From the NCBI RefSeq assembly GCF_000375485.1, contig NZ_AQXE01000002.1, forward strand, positions 70,308-134,307: DNA of 64,000 bases. Direction: 5' to 3'. Source of the stretch: Desulfovibrio oxyclinae DSM 11498. Its GTDB lineage: Bacteria > Desulfobacterota > Desulfovibrionia > Desulfovibrionales > Desulfovibrionaceae. The notes under the pieces are model-generated. The model had not been told where the DNA came from, made no database searches, and saw only the letters and a program-made list of their open reading frames with translations. A program made the position numbers and the translations under genes. Positions within the stretch are counted from its first letter, which is position 1; each line of letters opens with the position of its first letter. This document shows, one piece after another, positions 52,890 through 62,569 of the stretch.

Positions 52890-55800
52890 TGCTGCGAAGA
52901 TTATTGCCGCTGCTCCTGATCCTGTTTGCCGCAGTGCCCGCACAGGCCCGACGGCCGCTTCCGCCGCCGGATGTGCAGCGCGACCAGTTGACCTTCAGCA
53001 CGTCCGCCGTGACGGATTATGCCCTTTCACCGGACGGCACGCGACTGGTCATGGCGGTACGCGATGCGGGCTTTGCCCGGCTGATGCTCGCGTCCGTCGA
53101 TCCTTCCGGGGCGCTGCCGCGCGTACTCACCCCGGAACCGGCTGGCTACTCCGATCCCGCCTTTTCCCGTGACGGGAGCGCCATTGCCTACCGCGCCGAC
53201 ATCCTCGACGCCAAGGGCGACATATTTCTGCTCAAGCCGGATGATCAGAACCCACAGCCGCGTCGCCTGACCGGAGCGGAAACCGAGGATTTCTCACCTT
53301 CCTTCGGCCCGGACGGAGCCATCTGGTTTCTGTCCAGAACCCCCGGCAGCGCCGAAACCGTGCTGAATCGCCTGAGACCCGACGGTGAAATCGAGCCGAT
53401 CCTTTCACGAAACGACATGCGCTCCGCCTCGGTTTCGCCGGATGGGCGGCATGTGGTTTTCCTCTCTGCAGGCGATGAAGCCCTCTATCATTATGATACC
53501 CGGACCGAAGCGGTTCGTCGCCTGACTCCGAAGGGCGTGCGCGCAGCCGACCCGACATGGAAGGGGAACGAGCAGGTTCTTTTTGTCCGTGAGGGCGTGC
53601 GCGGAGCACAGCTTTCGTCGCTGGCGCTGGACTCAGGCGCCGTGACGCGGTTGACCGTTGCGGGACGCGGCGGGGGAAATCCGTCGAGCTGCTCGGGCGC
53701 GGCCTGTGACGGTATGGTGTTTCTGGCCGACTCCGGTAGCGGCAGCAATGTCTTTCGACTGCCTGAGGCCGGAGAAATCCGGCTCGGTGATGACGCCGAA
53801 GGACAGATGACCATTGCCCGCCGGGCGCTGGATGCGGTGCCGGAAGATTTTGCCATGGCCAGCCTCGCCCTTCGTCGAGTCAAGGATCGGTTCCCTGACA
53901 GCAGAGAGGGCGACCTTGCCATGATCCGGCTGGGTGGATTGCTTGAAGCCGAAGGCTTCGACCGGGAAGCTGCCAGCGCCTACGCGCAGGTTTCCGAGCG
54001 CGAGGGATCGCTTTTTGACGAAGCCAGAGTGCGCATTGCGTATATGGAAGCAGTGCAGGATGTTTCCGCCTCGGTGCAACGGCAGACGGCACTTGCCGAT
54101 GCTATCGACGCTGTCCGGAAAGCGTCCGGAAAGCCTTCGCCGGTGGCCGATCTGTTGGTGGCTTCCCTGCTGCAACGCTATGGCAGCGGTGCGGCGCAGC
54201 TGCGCGAGGGGCTTCGTCTCGCCGGGCGGGCTGTGAGCTCGGAAGATGCTCGTCCCGACATCCGTGCCGAGGCTGCCTTGCTGGAAGCCGGACTTGTGCG
54301 TCGGTTTACGCCGTCCGCTGCGGTGGATTCCTATGTTGACGTTGTCAGGCGGTTCCCCGACTCCGTGCAGGCCGCGACTGCCGCTCGCCGAGTTCTGGAT
54401 GTGGTGGAGAACGAGGGGCCGCCGGAGTCGGCCACCGAACGTCTCACGCTGTTTGCCCAGCGCCGCGAGGGGCGGGTGCCCTATCTGGCCGCCGCCGCGC
54501 TCAACCGCGTGGGCGACCTGTTGCTGAAACGCGACGAAACGCCCGGAGCCAGAAGCGTCTACCGACAGGTGCTGACCGAGTTTTCCGATTCCGGGCGACC
54601 AGCGGCCGCCGCGCGATTGGCCCTTGCGGAGCTGCTTTACCGCGAGGCCCGCTATGCGGATGCCGTGGACCTTTACGAGGGCGCGCTCGGGCCGGAAGCC
54701 GTGGAGGATGATGTATACCGTCTTGCGCGGCAGGCATATCTGGAAAAAACCTCGGCCGCGGGCAAGGATCTTCTGCGGCGGGGCGAGGTCCGGGCGGCCA
54801 GCAGCCTCTTCGCAGATCTTATCCGTTTTGACGATACCTATCTGCCCGGGCATCGGGGCTGGATTCGCGCCGCATCGGCTTCCGGTGAGCTGGATCAGGC
54901 CGTATCGCGCTACCGCGAAGCCGTAAGGACGAACCCTGCCGACCCGGTCTCGGCCTACAATCTCGGGCTTGCCATATCATATCGCGAGACCGCACCCGCG
55001 CTGCGCGAAGCGCGAAAGCTCCTGCGGCAAAGCATCCGGATGGGCGGCAACACCCGCTACAATTTTCTGACTCTCGGCTATGTGGAAGAGGCACTTGAAA
55101 AAGCCTACGGCGAGCAGGGCGGGTACGAGCGCGCTCTCTCGGCGTACGAAAAGGCGTGGTTCCTCTCCCCGCAGGGCAGCGCGGACCGGGCCGATGCGGC
55201 CCTGAACCTCGGTAACGTGAACCTTGCGCTGGGTCGCAGCCTCGCCGCATACCGTTTTTACGTGCAGCGCATGGAGTCGGGCGAACCGTTTGTCTCGTCG
55301 GACACGGAACTGCTTTTTTACCGGCATCTGGGAATGGCCGCTTTCCGTGTGGATGACCCCCGGATGACTGTCGAGGTGTTTCGCAAAGCGCTTGCCATGG
55401 TCCGGCAGCGGACTGCGCCGCTTGCACCGTCCAAGGCGTTCGGCAAACTCTCCGAGGCCATACGCGCCCGCGCCCTGCGGCCTGCCATGGAAGATGAGTC
55501 GCTGAAGGAAAAGGCTCTGCCTCTGGCACGCCGTCAGGCGGAGATTGACCGGGAACTGGTCGAAGTCGGGCAGGATGTGGCCGGACCGCCGCCGTCGCCG
55601 CAGTGGTATGCGTATCGCGACGCAGTTGCCGACCTGCTGGAGCGGGAGGCCGAAGTGATGCGGTCCGCAGCCGCGTTTGCCCCGGATGCTTCGGTGGGCG
55701 CCGTGTTCGAGCATCTGCACGCGCAGGCGGCGGCAGCTCTTGAAGAGCCGCTGCGGATGGCCGAAGCCGAGGCCGAACTCGCCAACCGGCTGGCCCTCGC

Positions 55801-58800
55801 CCTGCAGGATGCGGGCAGGTTCGCCGAGGCCCGCGAGGCTTTCGAGGCCACGCTGGAAGTCAACCGGCGCATCGGTGCCGTGCGTAATTACGGTATGCTC
55901 ACCCGTGCCGCGGCGTACAACGCTTTCCGGAATGCCGGGGATTATACCGGCCGCGAACGCGAACGATTGCTTGACGATTCGGCAGAGCTTTTCCGTACGG
56001 CGCGCGATTTGGTGCAACAGCATGGCGTGCCAAAGCGCGAAGGTGGCGGCGGTGCGCTCATATCTATTGATATTAGCACCTCGCCCGACGAGGCAATGGC
56101 CACCCGTGCCTCGCAAGGATTCTCGGCGGCGCAGGAAATCCGTATCTGTGAAACGTTTCTGGCGCGCATCGCCCTTGAGCGGGGCAGATTGGGGCAGGCC
56201 GCCGACTTCTATGCTCCGCAGCTTGCCGCGTCGTCAGGTGCGGTGGAGCAGGGGGATACGTACGAGGTCTCGGTGTTGGAGCATCGCGCCGCCCTGCTGG
56301 ACAATGCTTCGGACCGGCCGCAACGCGCTTTCGAACGTTTCGCCCGTTCGGCCGAACTGGCGATCCGCGCCGGAAGCCGTCCCGGGGCTATGGTCAACTT
56401 CATGAACATGGCGCACAGCCTGTCCGCAATGCGTGGCGAATCGCGCATCGACGGGGTGCACCGCCTGCACCGGCTCACGCGCCGGGCCGCGCGGCTGCTG
56501 GAGCGAGCCTTTGCCACGGAAGAGGCCGAATGCCGCAACACGCTGGCCGCTTTGCTTATGGGACTCGCACCGCGTGGCGAATCCATGCAGGAGGCGGTTC
56601 TGCGCACGACCATGCTCGCCGACGCGGGAAAGCACCTGCTGCGGGCGACGGACCGGCTAGGCGGCATGCAGCGTCCCGACCGCGACGCGCTCTCGCTGAG
56701 GGCGGCGGCGGAATTGAACCGTGCGCGGCTGGCCCGTATGGCCGGAGCCGATCCGAAACCGTTTTTCACATTGGCGCTGGAGGCGTCCCGCAAGGGACTG
56801 CTGCCGCGTTTCGAGTGGCGCGCTCTTGCCGGGCTCGGACAGTTTGATGCTGCGCTGGAAACGCTTCGTGGTGTGCCTATGTCCGGGCTCGGTTGCGGAG
56901 CGGGAGAAATCGTCTCCACGTTCGCTCCCATGGTGGGTGATATGGTGAATGCGGGGCGCACCGAGGATGCCCTGAATCTCGCTGAAGAGCTTCTTGAGCT
57001 GGAGCGCGTGAACCGCATGGGACCGATGTTCCATGCCCGCGTTCCCGATGCCGAGGCGGATATCCTTGTGCGTACCGCGCCGCGTCTCTTGCGGATACGC
57101 TCGCTGCTGGCGCAGGAGGATGGGGAGCAGGCCGAAGCGCGCACCCGTGAACTGTTGGAGCAGGAACGGGAAATCTTGCGGAAGGTGCTGGGCGAGGACG
57201 CCGATCGGCTGCCGGGAGTGGCTCTGTTGGCGCGCAGCCGTACCGAACGCAGTTGGCTGACGGTGCTCACGGGACTCGACGAGGCCCTGAACCGTGCAGC
57301 CGATGCGGCCGTGCGTGATCCGGGAGGCGAGGCCGCGGCAAAGGTCGCTGCCGCGCGGGACAGCTATCGCAGCGCGGTGGACATGGCCCTTGAGGAAACC
57401 CTGTTCGACGAAAACGCCGGGGCGCTGGAACTGTTCCTGCCGCGCGCGGCGGAGGTCGCGGATGTGCAGTTCTCCCCGGTGCAGCCGCTTGATATCCGCA
57501 TGATCTTTCCCGATGGGAGCGGCGGGTTTCTCTCCTTCCTCGTGACCGCCGACGATGTCTCGGTGCAGTCTTTGGCATCCGCGCCTGAATGGGGGGGCGA
57601 AGATGTGGCGGTGGCTCCGGCGGTGGGAGCGTTGCCCGAAGGCCGGGCGGTCGCCCTGAGTCTTACGCATTTCCTTCGCGCCGCCGATGGCCTCAAGCCG
57701 TTTCGCAGGCGTTTGATGACGGTGGGACCGCGACCCGTGATTCCCGAGTTTTTCGAAAGCGTCGAGGGCAACCGTACGGCTGCTGCGCATACGTTGGCGG
57801 TCACGGCTCCGAGCGGTGTCCGCGATTCCGCCCCGGCGCGTCCGGGACTGCGGGCGATGCCGGAGCCGGTGACCATGAACGAGGGCGTGCGGCTTCCGCT
57901 GGTGGCTTATGCGCGTGATGGTGCCTCCCTTTCCTCGACGGCCTTTGCCCCGCTTGCCGACGGCGATGCGTATGCCATGGCGCATCTCTTCGCGCTTTAC
58001 GGTCTGCCGTCCATGTATTCCGGGCCGGTGGATGATTATCTGGCCGCGCTGCCGGAAACGTCCCCTGAGGGAGCTTCGGCCAACGGAACGCTTTTCGGCC
58101 ATCCCGGCCTGACGCCGGAGCAGGACGCCGCATTGGCGCGTGATCGCCTGCGGACTCTGGTGACGCAGGGGCAGGAGAATTTCCGTTCCGGCAACAACGA
58201 GGCCGCGCTGGCGTCATTTGCCGATGCTGTGGCCATTATCGACGAGACACCTCAGTATCGATCCAATCTCCCCGCCGCCTTGTCCTTTGCGCGAGAGGCC
58301 GCCTACCGGGCCCGGCGTTATGACGAGGCCGCCCGCTTCGGGGGCAGGCTGGTGGACATCCTCGCGGAATCCGCACCGGACAGCCCGCGCCACGGCGACG
58401 CCCTGATCAAGTACGGCGTGCTTCTGGCGGCATCCGGACGCTACGGCGAGGCCGTCCCTGCGCTGGAGCGGGGCACCGCGATTCTGTCTGAAACCGGAAC
58501 CCTTGAGGAGCACGCCGAAGCTCTTGCCCAGTTCGGCAACGTGCTTGAGCAGTCCGTGAACTTTCCGGCGGCGCTGGGCAAGTTCGAAACCGCCGCAGAG
58601 CTCGCGGACGAGGCCGGACGCGACATGCTTCTTGCGCGCCAGCATTCCAACATGGGGCGCATTCTGGACCTGCGCCTTGATGAGTATGTTCGCGCCAAGC
58701 GGCAGTATGAAAAGGCCTTAGAGATTCATCAGCTCATGGGCGACGACCGCGCGGCCGCGCAGGATATGCTCGATATCGGTCGCTGCGACAGGCTCATGGG

Positions 58801-60961
58801 CAGTCTTCAGGCGGCGCAGGAGCGGTACGCTCAGGCGCAGGAGCTGACCGACGATCCGGGCCTGCGTGCGCGCATCGATCTGGAGCGCGCCAATAACGCG
58901 TGGTTCGCGGCGAAGTATCAGGATGCGTTCGAGATTCTGGCCGAGGTGCTGGGACAGGCGCGGGAATCCGGCGACCAGATGCTGGAAACCCTTGCCGTCA
59001 ACACCTCCGGGCTGCTGCATTGGACGCTCGGCGACGTGGAGCGGTCACTTCGCGAGCTGAATGAGGCCTACAGGCTCTCTCTTAAACTGAAGAACCGCAC
59101 GGACATCACCGCGTCCATCCTGAACAATCAGGGACTGGTGCTGCGCGAGGCCGGAAGATTGGACGAGTCCATGTCGCGGCTGGAAAAGGCCCTTGCCATG
59201 GACCGTCGCGCAGGCTCCCGTTGGGGGCAGGCCTATGCCCTGCGCAACATGGCCCGCACCATGCTGGAAAAGGGCGACCCCGAGGCGGCGTGGCCGCTTC
59301 TGGAAGAGGCGCTCGCGCTGACGCGACGCATCGGCAACCGCATCAACGAGGCCAAGGTGCTCGCGGTGATGGGCTCGGTGCGTTTGGAGCAGGGCAGTGC
59401 CGGAGAGGCTGCGGAACATTTCGAGGCGGCGCGAGCCGTGGCGCAGGAAGTAGGATTGCCCGAGGTGCGCTGGCGTGCGCTGCACGGATTGGGTTCCGTG
59501 GCTAGGGCCAATGGAGAGCTTGAGCGCGCTCGTGACCTGTTTGGCGAAGCCGTGGAAATCATCGAAGGACTGCGGGCCGCCGTGTCCATGCAGGAATTGC
59601 GGGACGGCTTTTCGGTGGGCCGGACGGAACCATATGAAGATTTGGTGCGCGTGCTGGCCGATCTCGACAGGCCGAGGGAGGCGTTCCACGTGGCCGAACG
59701 CTCCCGTGCGCGCAGTCTCGTGGAGATGCTTGGAAACGGCCCGCGTCGTATGCGCGATGAGCTTGGCACGCAGCTGTACAACTCCCTGACCGCGTTCCGT
59801 GACCGCATCCGCGAGCAGCGCGCCCTGCTGCGGCGCAGCGAGCTGGAAGCCGAGCAGGAAGTCTATGCGCGGAATCTGGCGCTGCTGGAAGACCGCTATT
59901 CCGACCTGCTGCTGCGGGCCAGAAACGAGAACCCGGAACTTGCGAACATCGTGGAGGCAGACGCCCTGCATCTGGCCGAAGTCTCCAGGTTGCTCGACGA
60001 GGGCGTGTCGCTGCTGGTGTATTATCTGCTGGATGATGAAATCCTGTGCTGGGTGGTACGGCCCGATGGGTTTACTCTGCACCGCACGCCCGCCGATCGT
60101 ATACAGCTGGGAAAGGATGTTCTGGACTACCGTCGCGCGTTGCAGAATCTGGAACCGGAGGACCGGCTTTCCCGGAGTCTGTATGACCGACTGCTCGGCA
60201 GATTGGATATTCCCGAGGGGACGGTGGGCATCGTTCCGCACGGCGTGCTGCATCACCTTTCCTATGCCGGTCTGGATGACGGGGACGAGTATTTCGTGGA
60301 TCGTCACCCTCTGTTCCGTGTGCCGAGCGCGTCCGTCATGGCGTACACGTTCAAGCGGCGCGGCAGGAATGCGGGCGAAGTGCTCATCGCTGCCGACCCC
60401 GATTTGGGCGACTCTGCGTTGGAGCTGCCCTTTGCGCGCAGGGAGGGGCGTTCGGTGGCTTTCAATTTCCCGGATGCCATCCTGCTCACCGGAAGCAAGG
60501 CGGCAAAGCCCGAAGTGCTTCGCGATATGGGACGCAGCCGCATTGTGCACATTGCTGCCCACGGCGAGTTCGACCGCGAGAATCCGTTGCTGTCCACGGT
60601 CAGGCTCGCATCCGGGCAGGGTGGCGATGGCGACCTGAGCGCGTCAGAGGTCTTTGGCGTAAGCACGCCCGCCGATCTGGTGGTGCTCTCCGCCTGCCAG
60701 ACGGGGCTGTCCGCGGTGTCGGCCGGGGATGACGTGACCGGACTGAACCGGGCCTTCATCTTTGCCGGAACCCATGTGCTGGCTGCTAGCCTGTGGCGCG
60801 TGAGCGACGTGGCCTCGGCCATGCTTATGAAGAGCTTCTACCGGAATCTTGAAACCATGACTAAATCCGGGGCCATGCGCCGGGCAATGCTGCACGTGCG
60901 GCAGCGGTATCCGCATCCGGGATACTGGGCTGCCTTCACGCTCACGGGCGATCATCGCTGA
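52886..60961 (+). CDS. Giant secreted TolB-like propeller, TPR and CHAT peptidase protein
   Basis: This 2691-residue protein has a signal peptide (1 to about 22, LLPLLLILFAAVPAQA). Residues 35-310 carry WD40-like PD40 repeats (YALSPDGTRLV, PAFSRDGSAIAYR, SVSPDGRHVVFL). TPR-like helices run from about 320 to 1500 and again from 1740 to 2240, then a coiled coil (about 2298-2343). The C-terminal CHAT domain (about 2355-2691) has an intact dyad: His2559 in HIAAHGEFD and Cys2604 in LSACQTG, plus SLWRVSDVASAMLM. It is probably a cysteine peptidase of the caspase/separase clan acting in the periplasm or outside. The start ATG overlaps the lipoprotein stop (ATGA); ATG 52874 is an alternative. Confidence 0.88.
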   Translation: MMLRRLLPLLLILFAAVPAQARRPLPPPDVQRDQLTFSTSAVTDYALSPDGTRLVMAVRDAGFARLMLASVDPSGALPRVLTPEPAGYSDPAFSRDGSAIAYRADILDAKGDIFLLKPDDQNPQPRRLTGAETEDFSPSFGPDGAIWFLSRTPGSAETVLNRLRPDGEIEPILSRNDMRSASVSPDGRHVVFLSAGDEALYHYDTRTEAVRRLTPKGVRAADPTWKGNEQVLFVREGVRGAQLSSLALDSGAVTRLTVAGRGGGNPSSCSGAACDGMVFLADSGSGSNVFRLPEAGEIRLGDDAEGQMTIARRALDAVPEDFAMASLALRRVKDRFPDSREGDLAMIRLGGLLEAEGFDREAASAYAQVSEREGSLFDEARVRIAYMEAVQDVSASVQRQTALADAIDAVRKASGKPSPVADLLVASLLQRYGSGAAQLREGLRLAGRAVSSEDARPDIRAEAALLEAGLVRRFTPSAAVDSYVDVVRRFPDSVQAATAARRVLDVVENEGPPESATERLTLFAQRREGRVPYLAAAALNRVGDLLLKRDETPGARSVYRQVLTEFSDSGRPAAAARLALAELLYREARYADAVDLYEGALGPEAVEDDVYRLARQAYLEKTSAAGKDLLRRGEVRAASSLFADLIRFDDTYLPGHRGWIRAASASGELDQAVSRYREAVRTNPADPVSAYNLGLAISYRETAPALREARKLLRQSIRMGGNTRYNFLTLGYVEEALEKAYGEQGGYERALSAYEKAWFLSPQGSADRADAALNLGNVNLALGRSLAAYRFYVQRMESGEPFVSSDTELLFYRHLGMAAFRVDDPRMTVEVFRKALAMVRQRTAPLAPSKAFGKLSEAIRARALRPAMEDESLKEKALPLARRQAEIDRELVEVGQDVAGPPPSPQWYAYRDAVADLLEREAEVMRSAAAFAPDASVGAVFEHLHAQAAAALEEPLRMAEAEAELANRLALALQDAGRFAEAREAFEATLEVNRRIGAVRNYGMLTRAAAYNAFRNAGDYTGRERERLLDDSAELFRTARDLVQQHGVPKREGGGGALISIDISTSPDEAMATRASQGFSAAQEIRICETFLARIALERGRLGQAADFYAPQLAASSGAVEQGDTYEVSVLEHRAALLDNASDRPQRAFERFARSAELAIRAGSRPGAMVNFMNMAHSLSAMRGESRIDGVHRLHRLTRRAARLLERAFATEEAECRNTLAALLMGLAPRGESMQEAVLRTTMLADAGKHLLRATDRLGGMQRPDRDALSLRAAAELNRARLARMAGADPKPFFTLALEASRKGLLPRFEWRALAGLGQFDAALETLRGVPMSGLGCGAGEIVSTFAPMVGDMVNAGRTEDALNLAEELLELERVNRMGPMFHARVPDAEADILVRTAPRLLRIRSLLAQEDGEQAEARTRELLEQEREILRKVLGEDADRLPGVALLARSRTERSWLTVLTGLDEALNRAADAAVRDPGGEAAAKVAAARDSYRSAVDMALEETLFDENAGALELFLPRAAEVADVQFSPVQPLDIRMIFPDGSGGFLSFLVTADDVSVQSLASAPEWGGEDVAVAPAVGALPEGRAVALSLTHFLRAADGLKPFRRRLMTVGPRPVIPEFFESVEGNRTAAAHTLAVTAPSGVRDSAPARPGLRAMPEPVTMNEGVRLPLVAYARDGASLSSTAFAPLADGDAYAMAHLFALYGLPSMYSGPVDDYLAALPETSPEGASANGTLFGHPGLTPEQDAALARDRLRTLVTQGQENFRSGNNEAALASFADAVAIIDETPQYRSNLPAALSFAREAAYRARRYDEAARFGGRLVDILAESAPDSPRHGDALIKYGVLLAASGRYGEAVPALERGTAILSETGTLEEHAEALAQFGNVLEQSVNFPAALGKFETAAELADEAGRDMLLARQHSNMGRILDLRLDEYVRAKRQYEKALEIHQLMGDDRAAAQDMLDIGRCDRLMGSLQAAQERYAQAQELTDDPGLRARIDLERANNAWFAAKYQDAFEILAEVLGQARESGDQMLETLAVNTSGLLHWTLGDVERSLRELNEAYRLSLKLKNRTDITASILNNQGLVLREAGRLDESMSRLEKALAMDRRAGSRWGQAYALRNMARTMLEKGDPEAAWPLLEEALALTRRIGNRINEAKVLAVMGSVRLEQGSAGEAAEHFEAARAVAQEVGLPEVRWRALHGLGSVARANGELERARDLFGEAVEIIEGLRAAVSMQELRDGFSVGRTEPYEDLVRVLADLDRPREAFHVAERSRARSLVEMLGNGPRRMRDELGTQLYNSLTAFRDRIREQRALLRRSELEAEQEVYARNLALLEDRYSDLLLRARNENPELANIVEADALHLAEVSRLLDEGVSLLVYYLLDDEILCWVVRPDGFTLHRTPADRIQLGKDVLDYRRALQNLEPEDRLSRSLYDRLLGRLDIPEGTVGIVPHGVLHHLSYAGLDDGDEYFVDRHPLFRVPSASVMAYTFKRRGRNAGEVLIAADPDLGDSALELPFARREGRSVAFNFPDAILLTGSKAAKPEVLRDMGRSRIVHIAAHGEFDRENPLLSTVRLASGQGGDGDLSASEVFGVSTPADLVVLSACQTGLSAVSAGDDVTGLNRAFIFAGTHVLAASLWRVSDVASAMLMKSFYRNLETMTKSGAMRRAMLHVRQRYPHPGYWAAFTLTGDHR

Positions 60962-60986
60962 CGCTCCCGCCCCCCTTGCGCCGCCT

Positions 60987-61033
60987 CGATAAAACGGCTC
61001 CGCTACCGGAATGGTGGCGGGGCCGTTTTATCG
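60987..61033 (+). terminator. Terminator after the CHAT gene
   Basis: cgataaaacggc (60987-60998) pairs perfectly with gccgttttatcg (61022-61033), and an inner stem CCGCTACC/GGTGGCGG extends it. The U-tract is short (TTTT within the arm), so it may be a partial terminator or an mRNA-stabilising hairpin between the giant gene and the DUF4139 gene. Confidence 0.65.
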
Positions 61034-61179
61034 TGATCCGCACCGGGAGCCATGATAATTTTTACATTATTTTGCAAAAAGTCATTCAAACGGGTAGTCT
61101 CTCCGGTAAGATCGTTTTTCCCCTTAGGGGGAGGAGTTTCGATAATGCAATGCAATTACCCGTGGAGAATGAATTTGTT

Positions 61180-62559
61180 ATGGTGAAACGACTGGCTCTG
61201 ACAGCATTGCTTCTTCTGATGGCTGTGCCGGCATTGGCTGCTTCGCCCGTGGATCTGACCGTTTACCAGAACGGAACCGTACTGGTTCGGGAAGTTCGCG
61301 GCTTTGAGCTGCACAAGGGGACCGGAGAAATAGCTGTCATGGGACTGCCCCGCTCCCTGCGGCCGGGGACGCTCTCGGCCGAATCCGTTACCGCGCCGAA
61401 ACTGTTTCGGGTGCTCTCGTCGCAGTTCAGGTCCGGCGGTCTCTCCTCGACGCAGATTCTGCAAAGACATATAGGAAAGATGGTGCAGGTGGTCCTGCCG
61501 GATACGAGAGACACCGACTCGCGTCGTGTGGCCGAGGCCCGGTTGCTTGGGGTGGAAGGCGCCCGTGCCCTGCTTGAGCTTGAGGACGGGCGTATGTGGA
61601 TAGGCCCTTACGAGGCCGTGATGTTGGAGCAGGCGCCCGCAGACGCCGTACTCTCTCCGGTGATGGCGTGGCGGTTCCGCAATACCGGACCGAAGCGGCA
61701 GGATGTGGCACTGTCCTATCTGGCCGACGGCATGGATTGGAACGCGGATATGGTGCTGACCCGTCGTGGTCACGATCAATGGGGCCTGAAGGTATGGGCC
61801 ACCATGCGAAACGAGAGTGGAAGAGATTTTAAAAACGCCCGGCTGCGGCTGGTGGCGGGCGAGGTGAGTTCCGGTGCCCCAAAGCCCATGCCCCGCAATA
61901 TGCTCAAGGCCGAGGTTATGGTCATGGATGCGGCCCCGGGTGGCGCTTCGCGCAGCGAGTTCGGCCAGTGGCATCTGTATGATGTGGGCGAAGGGTTTTC
62001 GCTGCCGCAGGGGGCCGTAACGCAGGTGCTGCTCTTTGAAGTGCCGGACATGCCCGTGCAGAGACGCCTTCTGGCGGAATCCAATGTCGGCGTATCCCCC
62101 CGTTCGGGAACGGATCGTCGGCCGTTGGAGGTTCGGCTCGAAATCGATAACAAAGACTCGGATCAGCCGATGCCCGCCGGAACCGTGCGCGTCTTTGAAC
62201 CCGGACCGGAAGGAACACCCCTGTTTGCAGGCGAGGACGCTGTTCCCGGCGTGCCCGAGGGCGGCAGGGCCGTCCTGCGGCTCGGACGTGCTTTTGACGT
62301 AACCATGGAGCGCAGACAGACCGATTTTTCCCGCTCCGGGAAGCACCGTCTCATTGTGGCATATGAGCTGACGCTGAGGAACGCCCGTGAAAAGACGGCT
62401 GCGGTCCGCATACGCGAGCGCATCCCCGGACAGTGGAAGCTGCTCTCGGCCAGTGCGGAAGGCCGGCGCGAGGATGCCGGAACGCTGGTGTTTGATCTGG
62501 ACGTTCCGAAGAAGGACAACCTGACACTCACCTACAAGGTGCAGGTGGAACTGAAATAG
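61180..62559 (+). CDS. Secreted DUF4139-domain protein
   Basis: This 458-residue protein has a signal peptide (MVKRLALTALLLLMAVPALA). The mature part starts VDLTVYQNGTVLVREVRGFEL, like DUF4139/DUF4140 proteins, and ends with beta-rich RIRERIPGQWKLLSAS and LTLTYKVQVELK. Its function is unknown; family members are envelope proteins of unclear role. It follows the CHAT gene with a hairpin and about 145 bases of possible promoter between. The open frame extends upstream but has no signal sequence or ribosome site there. Confidence 0.82.
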   Translation: MVKRLALTALLLLMAVPALAASPVDLTVYQNGTVLVREVRGFELHKGTGEIAVMGLPRSLRPGTLSAESVTAPKLFRVLSSQFRSGGLSSTQILQRHIGKMVQVVLPDTRDTDSRRVAEARLLGVEGARALLELEDGRMWIGPYEAVMLEQAPADAVLSPVMAWRFRNTGPKRQDVALSYLADGMDWNADMVLTRRGHDQWGLKVWATMRNESGRDFKNARLRLVAGEVSSGAPKPMPRNMLKAEVMVMDAAPGGASRSEFGQWHLYDVGEGFSLPQGAVTQVLLFEVPDMPVQRRLLAESNVGVSPRSGTDRRPLEVRLEIDNKDSDQPMPAGTVRVFEPGPEGTPLFAGEDAVPGVPEGGRAVLRLGRAFDVTMERRQTDFSRSGKHRLIVAYELTLRNAREKTAAVRIRERIPGQWKLLSASAEGRREDAGTLVFDLDVPKKDNLTLTYKVQVELK

Positions 62560-62569
62560 GCAGGAGAAC

